Shown: positions 46,285-57,313 of the stretch, piece by piece | How the letters are laid out: the number at the start of each line of letters is the position of its first letter | How positions within the stretch are numbered: the first letter of the stretch is position 1 | Assembly (NCBI GenBank): GCA_011037195.1 | Contig: JAAEAF010006570.1 | Span: forward strand, 1 to 64,000 | DNA: 64,000 nt | Direction: 5' to 3' | From: Triatoma infestans | Lineage: Eukaryota; Arthropoda; Insecta; Hemiptera; Reduviidae | Translations under genes and position numbers: made by a program | Notes under the pieces: generated by a model | Databases searched by the model: none | What the model saw: only the letters and a program-made list of their open reading frames with translations | Told to the model about the DNA's origin: nothing

Positions 46285-47330
46285 AAAAAAATCTGGTGTG
46301 AAAAACACACACACACACACACACACAACTTTCTTATACACCAGTTCTCAAAAAAATTATAACTGACAAATTTTATAGTTTGTGTACCAAATTTAATGAA
46401 ATTCGTCGAAAAATTGAAAAAAAAAACTGTTCAGTAAAAGAGCACTTCCGGTTTTATTAATTTTCTTGAAACTCGGAATTTTGCCCATCTATTTATTTCT
46501 AGTTAATTTTGTTTGGATGATAGAATTGTATAATCAACTATGATACCATTTTAGAGAAAAACATAACTCAAACTCCCCTAAAAATGCCCTTAAATGAATT
46601 TTCCCAGAGAAATGTTTTAAATAAAAAGTTGTAGATCTTTGTATGCTTAGTTTATATATGAAGTTTCAAGAAAATCGTAGGAACAATTTTTTGAGAAAAT
46701 CGCGAAAAAGTGAAAAAATCATTTAGTAAAGTGTTAAAGTAAATGCTTTTCCGGTTATCCAATTTTTTTCAAACTCGGAATTTCAAAAAAATAATCAATT
46801 CTAATTAAGACTACTTTTAGATGTCAGAATCGTCTAATAAACTGAAATAGCACTTTAAAGGAAAACCTAACCCTACCCCTACCCCATAACTGCCCTTAAA
46901 TGAATTTTCCCAGAGAAATGTTTTAAATAAAAGTTGTAGCTCATTGTATGTGTAGTTGATGTACTAGGTTTAAAGAAAATCGTCGGAGCCATTTTTGAGG
47001 CCAAAGCTAAAAAGTAAAAAAAAAAATCTAGTAATGTGGTACTTCCGGTTGAGGAATTTTGGCAGATAACTTACTGTCAGATCCCATGGTGATACCTAAC
47101 CGGAATAACAAGTTTCAACTTTCAACGGTTGTTCGTTTATGAGCTATGCTGTTCACGTACACAGACATACAGACATAGTCATAGAGACAGGCACACACGC
47201 ACAGACCATTTGCTAAAAGCAACATTTTTGGACACAGAGGATCACCAAACGGATATTTCCGTTGAAAACTCGATATCGAAAATTTGACACGATTTCAATA
47301 CTTCCCCTCTTACGAGAAAGTAAAAAATGA
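46285..47330 (-). repeat. Repeat A, near-complete copy A4
   Basis: From the right: 'ctttctcgtaagaggggaag' then 'tattgaaatcgtgtcaaatt', the 'gatatcgagttttcaacgg' block, a TG/CA-rich tract near 47155-47200, 'gaacagcatagctcataaac', 'tcaaccggaagtaccacat', and two to three internal units down to about 46380. A second CA tract (46304-46326) sits next to the end 'ttcacaccagattt'. This copy shows both termini most clearly. Confidence 0.75.
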
Positions 47331-47930
47331 TACCAGACTATGTGAAATAAATCATTAATTTTTATACTCTATATAAAAAAAAAAAATTCATAATTCCATC
47401 CAGTTTTGATGGAAATTAAAATTAATTTTTAAATTAAATTAAAAAAAAAAAATTATCGAATAAGTAAAAACTCTTCTACCGTATTATGAATAAAAAGAAC
47501 AATGAAATCACAGAGTGCGGCTTTAAAAAAGAAATATATTAATATCAATTGTCAACTGTGAAAGTAAAATTTTTAATTAGACTGCATTAACCCCAGTTAT
47601 ATTTTATTGCATAGTGTTTAAATTTTTAATTTTACAACAGTTAAAAGATTTTTGACAGGATATTAAAAACAGGGAAGGAAAATAAAAAATAAAAATTATG
47701 TTACCACTACTATCATAACCTAACTCTCTTGATGGACTTAACAAATGTAGAAAATAGAACATAATTCTAAACACGTGTAACAATTTATATATAGAAACTC
47801 ATCACTAAAACAACTTGAGAAGTGAGATATAAAACAAATGAATAGGGCGTGTCGAATTATTCTAGTAAGTTAAGTTTAGATTACAATGTTATTGAATGCA
47901 GTAATATTATTAGTAAAAATTGAGGTGTGC
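47331..47930. other. AT-rich spacer
   Basis: Nothing recognised. Confidence 0.5.
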
Positions 47931-47934
47931 CTAT

Positions 47935-48310
47935 CTACAATGTTAAAGCAGGTTTTTTTTTTCTAATCCTTTTGTTTCTGTTAGTATAACATTGTTGTTG
48001 TATGTGTAGGAGTGAGGAAGGCATATGAGAGGGTCCATCACCACCTCCTCTATTGGAAATAGACCGTGTTGCACGGGTATGTGAAGGGATATAAGGCCTG
48101 CTACAACTAAACCAGCCGGTTGTCCTAATGGCAAACTCTTGTATACAGCACCAGCGTATAATCTGGTAGAGGCTGCTGTAAAGCACCGTACTGATAAAAC
48201 GATCGACCAGCCAACAGCGATGACAAGTTTCTCGGCTCACTTTCCATCCAAACAGCTGAAATACGCTCACCTTTAACTCCTGATAACTCTTTCTTTAAGC
48301 TCTGCAATTA
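47935..48310 (-). other. Less AT-rich segment with overlapping open frames, unrecognised
   Basis: Three minus-strand frames of 60-111 residues overlap here. One begins 'MQSLKKELSGVKGERISAVW' and is the most protein-like. None matches a family I can name. 'accagcgtataatctggt' is shared in part with 'ttccagcgtataaacctta' at about 63252, so both may be pieces of one retroelement's 3' region. Could be a decayed LINE or LTR-element fragment. Confidence 0.3.
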
Positions 48311-48589
48311 CAATCAAAATTTATGCACATTTTTTTAATCTACATAGAACGTGCAATATTAGAAATTTCATTTCACATATAAGTTGGATATTAGTTATTA
48401 CGAAATGTGAAACAGTAAACTATCACTTTTAACATTCCAGGTCTGGTCGGTCCAGAGCGCAAACGATGTTGGAAACTGAAACGGCTTTCATGTCATATTA
48501 AATATTACAGTTTTAGTTTCCCTTTTTACACCTGGTAGAAATATCTACTGAGTTGGTGTCAACTCAACTGTACATCTACATCGGAAGTA

Positions 48590-48715
48590 CATCTTTTAAA
48601 GGTATCCAAGTTCGACGAGTAAATCTTCTGTAGCAACACTACTGGACTCGAACTTAGAACCACCGTGTAAAATCCAAAGCGGTTTCACTGAACTAATCCC
48701 GACCGAAAATGTTAT
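48590..48715 (-). mobile_element. tRNA-derived SINE-like element, family S4
   Basis: The minus strand reads 'cgggattagttcagtgaaac' (A-box-like) and 'ctaagttcgagtccagtag' (B-box-like). The body beyond it is short ('gttgctacagaagattta'). One copy only, so it may be a tRNA pseudogene. Confidence 0.5.
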
Positions 48716-48754
48716 TTCCTTATTTGCTTATTTTATTTTATTTATTTGTTAATA

Positions 48755-50251
48755 TACAGGGTGACCAGAGTTATATGCTCCACCCACTTTTTTTTTAAAC
48801 GGCGGGAAATTTCGAAAAAATAGAAAACACGTATTTAATCATTTTTAGTCTAGTTTATTTTCAGTGATTGATCCATTTTTTAAACCCCAATATCCCGAGA
48901 TACAGCATCCAACTTTTTTTTTTCAAATGGAACATTATATTTTTTTTTGCATATTTTTATAGTACTTGAGCTCCTAAAAAAAAAAAAAAAAAAAAATTTA
49001 AATCGGTTAGGTTTTTGAAAAGTTATGGTAATTTAAAACATGAAAAACAAATTTCAGTTTAATGTCAAAATTACCTTATTTTTTTTTTAAAGAAGCTGTT
49101 CAAACTGGGCACCATCAACGGATAGGCAAGCCAAAGCTCTGGACTCCCACGCTCTGTTTGCAGCAGCACTTAGGTGGCAAAGTCAAGATCTAGGCAGGCT
49201 AGAGTTATTCGACGTTCCAGATCTTCGACTGAAGCCACGGGATTAAGGTTACTGTACACTTCATTTTGTAGATATCCCCACAAAAAATAGTCCATTGGGG
49301 TTAAGTCCGGAGATCGAGGTGGCCATTGGATCGGACCAAGAGTTCCTAACCACTTTTAATGGAAATTTCTGTCCAGGTAACGTCGAACAACTCTCGCATT
49401 ATGTGCCGGGCAACCATCTTGTTGAAAATACATATCTAGCCGACGTTTTAGAGGAACATCTTCAAGCAGAACTGGCAAAATGTCTCTTAAAAAAGTTAGA
49501 TACCTTTCACCAGTTAAGTTCTCTCTGTAGAAGTATGGGCCGATTAGTTGGTTTCCTCAAACTCCACACCAAACGTTTGTAGAAAAAATAACCTGATGGC
49601 GTGTGGCGAAGGTAACTTGTGGATTTTCTTCTGCCCATATTCTAAAGTTCCAACGATTAAGAAGGCCATTGTTGGTAAACTTTGATTCATCAGTCCATAA
49701 AATTGTGCATTTTTTGTCCATTTTTTGTGGGGATATCTACAAAATAAAGTGTACAGTAACCTTAATCCCGTGGCTTCAGTCGAAGATCTGGAACGTCGAA
49801 TAACTCTAGCCTGCCTAGATGTTGACTTTGCCACCTAAGTGCTGCTACAAACAGAGCGTGGGAGTCCAGAGCTTTGGCTTGCCTATCCGTTGATGGTGCC
49901 CAGTTTGAACAGCTTCTTTAAAAAAAAATAAGGTAATTTTGACATTAAACTGAAATTTGTTTTTCATATTTTAAATTACCATAACTTTTGAAAAACCTAA
50001 CCGATTTAAATTTTTTTTTTTTTTTTTTTTAGAGGCTCAAGTACTATAAAAATATGCAAAAAAAAATATAATGTTCCATTTGAAAAAAAAAGTTGGATGC
50101 TGTATCTCGGGATATTGGGGTTTAAAAAAATGGATCAATCACTGAAAATAAACTAGACTAAAAATGATTAAATACGTGTTTTCTATTTTTTCGAAATTTC
50201 CCGCCGTTTAAAAAAAAAGTGGGTGGAGCATATAACTCTGGTCACCCTGTA
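48755..50251. mobile_element. Palindromic mariner-type transposon with 530-bp inverted arms
   Basis: The element spans 48757-50249, starting CAGGGTGACCAGAGTT and ending in its reverse complement, with TA at 48755-48756 and 50250-50251 (the target duplication of Tc1/mariner elements). The left arm 48757-49288 and right arm 49720-50249 are near-identical inverted copies, differing at a handful of bases and in homopolymer lengths. Both encode the transposase C-terminus in opposite directions. The unique 431-bp centre carries the middle of the transposase on the minus strand. The N-terminal half with the DNA-binding helices is missing. It looks like a fold-back derivative made of two 3' ends. Confidence 0.9.
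49000..49719 (-). pseudogene. Mariner-like transposase, catalytic-core remnant
   Basis: One continuous minus frame carries the DDE/D triad: WTDES (Asp codon 49689-49691), FQQDGCPAHN (Asp 49416-49418) and RSPDLTPMDYFLWGYLQ (Asp 49305-49307), with 90 and 36 residues between them. Other family signatures are NVWCGV and GPIQWPPRSPD. Three in-frame stops kill it: TGA at 49557-49559, TAA at 49356-49358 and TAA at 49170-49172. The last is present in both arms. The frame starts abruptly at the arm junction, so no start codon or DNA-binding domain exists. It cannot make transposase, but both ends could be mobilised by a related enzyme. IS630-Tc1-mariner superfamily; the exact DDxD subfamily needs a search. 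Confidence 0.9.
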
Positions 50252-50700
50252 TATATATTTGGCTTTAGCATCTACGGCTATGGCCATGCAGTATAGTTTT
50301 CTGATCCTAACATTTATTTAATTTACATAAATATTAATTACCAACTTCACAATTATTGAAATATACATCTATTATACACATAATAATAGTCTTATAATGA
50401 ACTTATAGGGTATCCTAATGTGGGATGGAGTACTTGATATTCCTCTCATCCCATTAAACCTAATCATAGTTAAAAACTATATACAAATATTTACATAACT
50501 CACTCATATCTTATTCACGCTCTAACCTACAAATCCATTCTCGCTAATAAATACATACATGCTAATAAATACGTTTGCAAAGACTAGTAAATTTCCTACC
50601 TACATTCATACACTCATTCATTCTGTGGAGATGGAGTACTCGATATTCTTCGCGCTCGCTTTAAACCTAAATCTGCAATCCTATTTGTTTGTTATTTAAT
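50252..50700. repeat. Partial duplication of a 40-base block
   Basis: 'gatggagtacttgatattc' at 50424 and 'gatggagtactcgatattc' at 50630 start two related blocks of about 42 bases that both end in 'taaaccta'. They are 206 bases apart. The DNA between is AT-rich with ATACATAC-like runs. Possibly a degraded two-unit tandem repeat. Confidence 0.5.
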
Positions 50701-52005
50701 GAAAAATATAATTCCCAAAATATGATGATTATTATATAACAGTTTTGGGCAAAACCGTTAAAGATTATTCAAAAATATGAAACTATAATTAATGAATTAA
50801 TAACATATGAAAAATCCAGAAATTAACAAATACTAACGAATTTGTGAGATGGATAATTATTGTGCCAATAGTGAATCTCTAGAGAAGTACAATATCAGAA
50901 TTATATTACTTGAAAAAGTAGCGCTCAACTGTAGATAAACATGATCCTAGCTCGCTTTAAATTAATAATATTGAAGTTGGATCCGTATATTGAAGTAAGA
51001 AAGAGTAGAATGGCAAACAGATTAAAATACTGAAATTGGCTGGATAAAAAAAGTACATTTCTTGCTGTTACTCGTTTTATCCAAAACTATGAGTTTGGTG
51101 TCAAGAAAACTGAGATGTATAATTTAATTTTATATATAAATTTTATATAAAAATAAATATATAAATAAATTATTTGATTTTTAAAAATAAATATATACAT
51201 TTATTTATTTTTCAGGTAAATAAATAAAACTAAATAAAAAACCGTTTAGAAGAGAAACAGAATTTAACTAACTGCTTAAGTGATTTAAAATATCTTTCCA
51301 AATGATTCTTTTACTTGAATGAAACTTCGCCGGTGCAACAAAAAAAATTTAGCGTCAAGAAATATCTATTAAATCAAATAGAACAAACTGGAATTATTCG
51401 ACTCACTTACCCACTTCAAGATGAGTTGATTCACTATGTAACATAAACAAAACACAGGCAGTAGCAGCAATTCAGTACATGTGGTTTTCGTGTTGTGTGT
51501 ACGTACAATGTATGTTCGGTGGTTAAGTTAAGAACTCTAAACACAAAGGAAAATACACTAAAATCATTTCTCTTGTTAACCAGCAACATAGATTATAATA
51601 CGGTACAAACTTCAAAGGAATAGTCTATATTTAACCATTTTCTAAAATTTCGTAATCTATTTTCCTTTAACCGTGCTATTAATTTACTGTTAAGAATTTA
51701 ATCATTAACGTTTAATTGTTTCTTCTAAATTTTTGAATTATTTGTTTTTTTTATGATGATTGTTTCAAAACAGTTTATGTGTCGTTCTTCCAACAGGCAG
51801 TTTCGTGTATTCGGCTTATTAAGGTAAGCAGATATCCATGCGCTATCAATTTCTTCCTTTTGTATGAGAAAGGGCATAAAATAAAAAGAAACCAAGGAAG
51901 AAACTGGGCTCGTTCTCAGCCAAGAAACGGACCTTGCTTTCAAAAGTCGATTTTCTTCAACTTCTTACAATTCAGTAATTTGTTAAGTTTCATTTACTAT
52001 TAAAT
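50701..52005. other. AT-rich spacer
   Basis: Nothing recognised. Opposing frames at 51725-52003 show no family signature. Confidence 0.45.
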
Positions 52006-52009
52006 GTCA

Positions 52010-52610
52010 CTGCTGCTAAGCAGAAGAAAAAGTTAAAAAATTGAAAAAGTGTTGGAAAAAATTGAAAACCAGAAAAATCTCATTAAGTTGAAACTTGATA
52101 TTTCGTTTAATTTTTATGAGGTTACCCGGTAAGAAAGTTTTGGTATATACAATATAAAATGTATTGACAGAAAATGCTTACTTCGGGTTCTCCCTCTCAG
52201 CTATACATGTATTTTGGTCAGACAATTTCAATTTCAGTTTGGTCAGTTAAATTTATTAAAAATTAAAAAAAAAACCTAATGCGCAAAAGCCCATAAAGAG
52301 CGACGGCGATTTAAATAGGGGGGCTGTGTGTGTGTGGTAAGCACGCCGCTGTTCCCACGCCATTTAGTTCTGACCTTCGCTACCTAGGGCGCTACTAACT
52401 GTAGCTACCCACTTTTTATCACGATGTTGGGTCAATACCCACTTTGCCCTCACGGGATTAGAACCTGAATTCTCGCATGAAAGGCGAGTGCGCTAGCCAC
52501 TTGGCCAACGCGTGAGGACGAAAATTCCAAGTCTGAAGGAAATTTATCAGCTATGACTATGTGCACACTGCAATAAGAGAGGAGGTTTCAGATCAGATTT
52601 TATTTTTTTA
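52010..52610 (+). repeat. Repeat A remnants interrupted by a SINE
   Basis: The front-part piece 'aagttgaaacttgatatttc' at 52085 and the end piece 'caataagagaggaggtttc' at 52570 belong to diverged repeat A. Between them lies SINE S2 (52282-52520). The downstream piece resumes with 'aaaattccaagtctgaag', like the A copy at 31340. Confidence 0.45.
52282..52520 (-). mobile_element. SINE S2, copy inside repeat A
   Basis: The minus strand starts 'cgcgttggccaagtggctag' (A box) and 'aggttctaatcccgtgag' (B box), and ends 'cttttgcgcattag'. The body has 'gcgccctaggtagcgaagg' as in the 8000 and 17207 copies. A short (GT)n run at 52329-52340 is unique to this copy. Confidence 0.8.
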
Positions 52611-53639
52611 TTTGAATTTGAAAAAAAAATGAATTATTTATTTTATAGAGCAAACATTTTTAGATTATTAATAATATTTTTAATAGGCTGCTAATTTTGT
52701 TTTTTTAATAGCTTGTTTTTGGATCTATTGAGTTTTACTGATTATGTACTTAACTAGAGTTTTAAGAGCAAAAAAATTTTTAAGGGGTGATTTGGAATAC
52801 GAGAATGGAAGATTTTTTTCCATTTTGTGAACAAACTAGAAGATCATAATGAGTTCATTTACTATATAATATAAACAAAACGCTTCTTCGTAACATATGG
52901 TTTCTTGGCATGTGTACAATGTATGTTCAATGGACACACACTTTCATGAAGTTCTGGTGGATAGCGTCAAGATCTTCTACTCAGCAGAATACAAAGTCTG
53001 ACTAACAGTCGTAAAGCTGAGTTCAACAAAACTGCCCCAAAAAGATGGTGAAATATACAAAAATCCATCGACAAACTCAAAATGAAATTGGCAATCACAA
53101 AAAATATTTTAGATACGTAATGGAGGATTTCAGTTAATCTGAATAAAAACAAAAAATATATTATATTAACTAATATATTCAGAATTTTTAGTAAAATACT
53201 CGTCAGTTTACCACTTGTGTAATCAAGCAAATTCCTACCAACTCCTGCCACTAAATTGTCATTAACTTCTTTGTCAATAATTAGAGATGTTTATTTATTT
53301 TTAAAAATCATTAGAATACTTTAGAACCGTGTGAACCTCATAGAATTACTTTCATTTGAATAGTTTGAAATTTGAGAAGCTTCATAGTAACCAGGTGGTG
53401 TAACCCACTAGCAGCAGAGTATGTTTTTTTTTTTTTTAAATGGCGTCTATTGTACAATATGTAGAGAACCCCTCGAATGTGTAGTGTCCAATACAATAGG
53501 CTGAACAACCCAGGTATTTGGAGGGATGAAGTTGTCATACAATAATATAAGAGGATTACTTGTAAAGTACACTATCATAATTTATATGAAATCAATTACA
53601 AACAAATTATTAAATAACTATTAAATATTTTTTATTTAT
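52611..53639. other. AT-rich spacer
   Basis: Minus frames at 52967-53251 and 53338-53538 have no recognised domain. Confidence 0.45.
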
Positions 53640-53760
53640 TCTGATAGTAAAAGGAAGTATTACAATTATGTCAAATCATTGAAATAGAGAATTTATTGGA
53701 AATTTAAGGTTTACTTCCGCACAGCTATCGCTTTGTCAAACATTCGAAGCTGGGGAGTAG
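53640..53760 (+). repeat. Repeat A fragment (opening)
   Basis: 'gatagtaaaaggaagtatta' followed by 'caattatgtcaaatcattg' is the opening block of repeat A. It breaks off within about 80 bases. Confidence 0.5.
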
Positions 53761-54829
53761 AAAATGTAATCAATATTATTTTCAATATTTTTACATTAAG
53801 ATGAAATGCTTTTCTTTTCTTTCTTTCATTGTTTTTTATTTTATTTTATTATTGTTTTAACAAAAAAAAACAGATTAAATTAATACAGTTAGAATACATA
53901 AGTAAATAAGTGTTAAGAGCGTGAGATCGTGTTAGAAAGGTGTTAAGAGGAAACGTGTATAAAGAAGAACAACGATTCGTGAGTGGAAGTGTTCTAGAAT
54001 AACAAAGGGTACAACAGACAGACACACACCTACACATTGCTGCTCATAAGGGGCTACATACTTGTACTACAGATATACACTTCACCCCTTTAGGCCCTTC
54101 CACACTTAGGACAAACATACAAGAAAACACAGTTCAGTCAACATAGATGATTTAACCACTTGAGAAATGTTCTCCTTTTATTTATTGAGTCTTTTATCTG
54201 AAACATCCTCAAAGGTTTAAAAGTTTTATAATGGTCGTTAACTTGTATAGATACGTCCAGATTGAAGAAAACAAATGATGTGAAGTGTTTAAATCAATTT
54301 TTATGGTAATTGAATTTGTCAAATATTTATAGATGTATCAGAGCTTCTTTCTGTGATAGACTGGCTTCATTTTGTGAACATCCAGGATTTAGGTTAAGAA
54401 AATTAGAACCCTAAGCTAAAAAAAAAAAAAAATTGGCAGCATATCAAATTCAACCCAATTTTGAAATTGAAACTTTTGTCTGTGGCGCTCCTCTTGACAA
54501 CCTAACAACTCAAACTCAATAAAAGTTTCTCCTATGAACTTGGTTCCCTAATTAGGAATGTAAATCGACAAGAAATTAACATGAAACCCACGAGATAAAA
54601 CGACAAGAATTTAACAAACGGAATAAACTGCTATTGCGATTAATAGACGTTCTAAACTCTCACTAGAATATACAAACAAACAAACTCTTCATTGTATTGG
54701 CTATAATTTACTATTTATTTTATTAATAATTCAAGGTTATATGTTAATAAGTTTTTAAATTCGCTTAACTAGTAAGTGAGTGAGTGAAGACCTAGTCTGT
54801 CCTGATAATGTCTTGGTTTCAGTTTTTGG
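53761..54829. other. Spacer with a short repeat B end
   Basis: At 54335-54385 'tctgtgatagactggcttca' followed by 'ttttgtgaac' is the outer arm of repeat B without its core. Otherwise nothing recognised. Confidence 0.4.
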
Positions 54830-55215
54830 TTTCCCTTTTTGTGTCCAATATTATGGCGAGTGGCTAGCTCCAGTTTCGTTCGGAAGTATAGTGTGAATGT
54901 TTATTGTTTTAGATTTAAAAAAGTCTTCTATGGTTTGAATTTGAAGTTCTTTGTGTATTCGAGTATTCTTTATAAGCCATGGGGCGTTAATTGTGATGCA
55001 TAAAGTTATTTTGTAGTCGCTGTAGTTGGTTAATGTTCGTCTTGTTAGTTGATAACCAGATGGGGCAGGCATATGTAATAATCGGCCTCATAAGTGTTTT
55101 GTTCAGTAAAGTGGTGCATTCATTCTTTAAATAGTGTCTTTCTCCTGCAACATCCTCCGAGACTAGTAGTCTATTATCACTGACGAAGCGGTAGTGAATA
55201 AATTTCAATAATTTT
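54830..55215 (-). pseudogene. Jockey-like LINE ORF2 C-terminal fragment
   Basis: On the minus strand 55208-54987 reads 'LLNKTLMRPIITYACPIW' and 'NINQLQRLQN', the RT/post-RT block of Jockey-type elements. A frameshift near 55000-55070 leads to 'CITINAPWLIKNTRIHKELQ' and 'IQTIEDFFKSKTINIH', ending at 54851. It is the same region of the protein as the tail of the element at 21577, but a different subfamily. Catalytic motifs upstream are lost, and no poly(A) tail is visible. Confidence 0.75.
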
Positions 55216-55480
55216 CAGATTTGACCTCAAGTTTCTAATAATCCTACGATTCCTCCTACAGTAAATACAGTCACCCTGGATCTAAGGTAAAAGTAAACCT
55301 TTGGAGTTGTTTTTGAAAAAATCTCAAAATCTGAGAAACAAAAAAAAACATTGTTTATTGTGGTACTTTCGGTTAAAGGATTTTTAGCCAAAATCCTTCG
55401 CGTCAGACGTAGTGGAGGTACGATTTTTCGTTTTTGAGAGATACTTTGTTCACACACTCACACTACTCGCATACGATACG
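55216..55480 (-). repeat. Repeat A fragment
   Basis: 'ttgtggtactttcggttaaa' then 'ggatttttagcc' matches the reverse of the 'ccggaagtaccac' block. 'gatttttcgtttttgagaga' and a short CA-rich patch at 55451-55463 follow in the expected order. Confidence 0.55.
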
Positions 55481-56269
55481 CTAAAATCTTTTTATTTTTT
55501 CATTCTTAGGTGCCTCAAAACATATATTATTCCCGGTGATGCAAACCAAAGTCAAGTCAATTCAACTTCAGAAAGTTGTTAACCAAGATGTTCCCTAAGG
55601 AAGACGTAAGCAACTAGCAGACAAGAATAGAAACAGATCCAGCTGATCTTCAGGGATTTGCTGGGTCACATGGCTGAAAACAAACAGCATATAACTTCTT
55701 TCCTATGTTTACACAAAATTTCCATGTATCCTTTCTTTTAGAAAATGGCCGACTGTTTATTTGGGCAGTTTTTTTTTTTTTTTGAACCTCCTAAAGCCCA
55801 TGAAAATAATAAAATTCAATATTATTATGACAGTATTGCAAATAAAATAATATGACCAATAAATTTTTACCACATTTCTAAAATTAGAATTAGCTCTATA
55901 ATATAAAATATTCACTCAATATAATAAAATATTTGCTTTGATAGCATGTTAGCACCAATATAATATATAAACGTTGAGCTAGTAAACTGATACCATGTTC
56001 ACTAAAAACAAAATGAAATAATATGGCTTCTTAGTTGGATATTTATTGGAAAATTCAACAGCATAAACTTTCTAAAAGTAACACATACACTAACTGAAAT
56101 ATAATATATAAAGAGAAAATTATAGGAAAATGTATGACATGAAATTGTTCACTTGACTTTATTGTTGTACAAATCTAATTTTTACACTGAAATTGTAAAT
56201 TAATTCATCATTATCCACACTACTTTTTGTTACTGTAGCGTTGAATCGTATTTAAATAAATGTTTAATA
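55481..56269. other. AT-rich spacer
   Basis: Nothing recognised. Confidence 0.45.
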
Positions 56270-56620
56270 GGGATAGTCTAGGTAAACGTACGTGCATTTC
56301 TACGTGTTTGTGTGTATGTACATAATAATATTATAAATACGAAACATTGCAGGTAGCTTAAACTTGATAATCAGTTGGTCTCCACTTTTAAATCCGTGAT
56401 AAGATATAGTTGTGAGTTATTTCATTCAATATATTACACACATACTACGTACATACATAAATATAATATACACACACAGACCACACACACGCATAAACCG
56501 ACCATTCACTAAAAACATGGCAGATAACTTTATAAAACATCCATTTTCGGGAGGAACATTTACATACACATATGATAGTAGAAGGTGGCAAAAACGAACA
56601 TTTTTAATTAGGTCATGCGT
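56270..56620. repeat. Two opposed repeat A fragments
   Basis: A plus-oriented piece ('gtgtttgtgtgtatgtac' then 'agcttaaacttgataatcag', 56305-56380) faces a minus-oriented piece ('cacacacgcataaaccgacc' then 'attcactaaaaac', about 56482-56515). Each keeps a TG or CA tract. Frames over them on both strands are shadows. Confidence 0.45.
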
Positions 56621-57309
56621 ACAATTCTTTGTTATGCGCATGGGGTATTGATGAATATGCGCTATATAGAGAGCGTGTTGCGACTATTTGTAAAGAAACT
56701 TTACATTCTGCCTTCTTATACGGCATACAACAACATCCATTTGGAGACTGGTCCAGACTCAATTTTTTGTTACACTTTGGGGTCTTCACTTTAAATATGC
56801 TGTGAATGCCCCTAGAATAGATTATATATTGGCAAATGAAATATTTAGAACTAAAAATATTTTGGTATGCCAAATTGGAAAACTATCTCTGTCTTTGTTT
56901 ATTTTTATAAACCTACTAAATGGTGATTTGATGTAGAGTGGTAGCGTTGGCTGATATGCATCACTTAAAAAACGATATGGCTACTATTGCTAACAGTCTC
57001 TAACCGCCGATAGCAATGTGAAGATGGTGGCAAAATTGGTGAGAACTTTCTGAAACGCTCTGCAAAAGCTCTTTTGGTAGAAAATGAGTTGAGACAGCTG
57101 ATTGTTTTTCACAAAACAATTGCATGAATTACTTCTTAGCTCTTTACACTCCATCAAAAGTTAATTTAGCTCTTCGAATATTGATTGTAAATCCTTCCAG
57201 ATAGATTTAGAGATTCCTTAAGCCGGTAATTGCCGAACGTTTATCCTAGCTCTTTTTAGGAGAAATTCTAGTGGAAAGCTTGGGGTCTCACAATTCTACA
57301 ATGCATTGG
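56621..57309. other. Spacer, nothing recognised
   Basis: A minus frame at 56613-56873 has no family signature. Slightly less AT-rich than average. Confidence 0.4.
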
Positions 57310-57313
57310 GTAA

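Noticed and set aside
49295..49834. Frames of 66-96 residues on both strands inside the mariner
   Set aside because: Out of frame with the DDE/D triad; the true transposase frame is another minus-strand frame with three stops.
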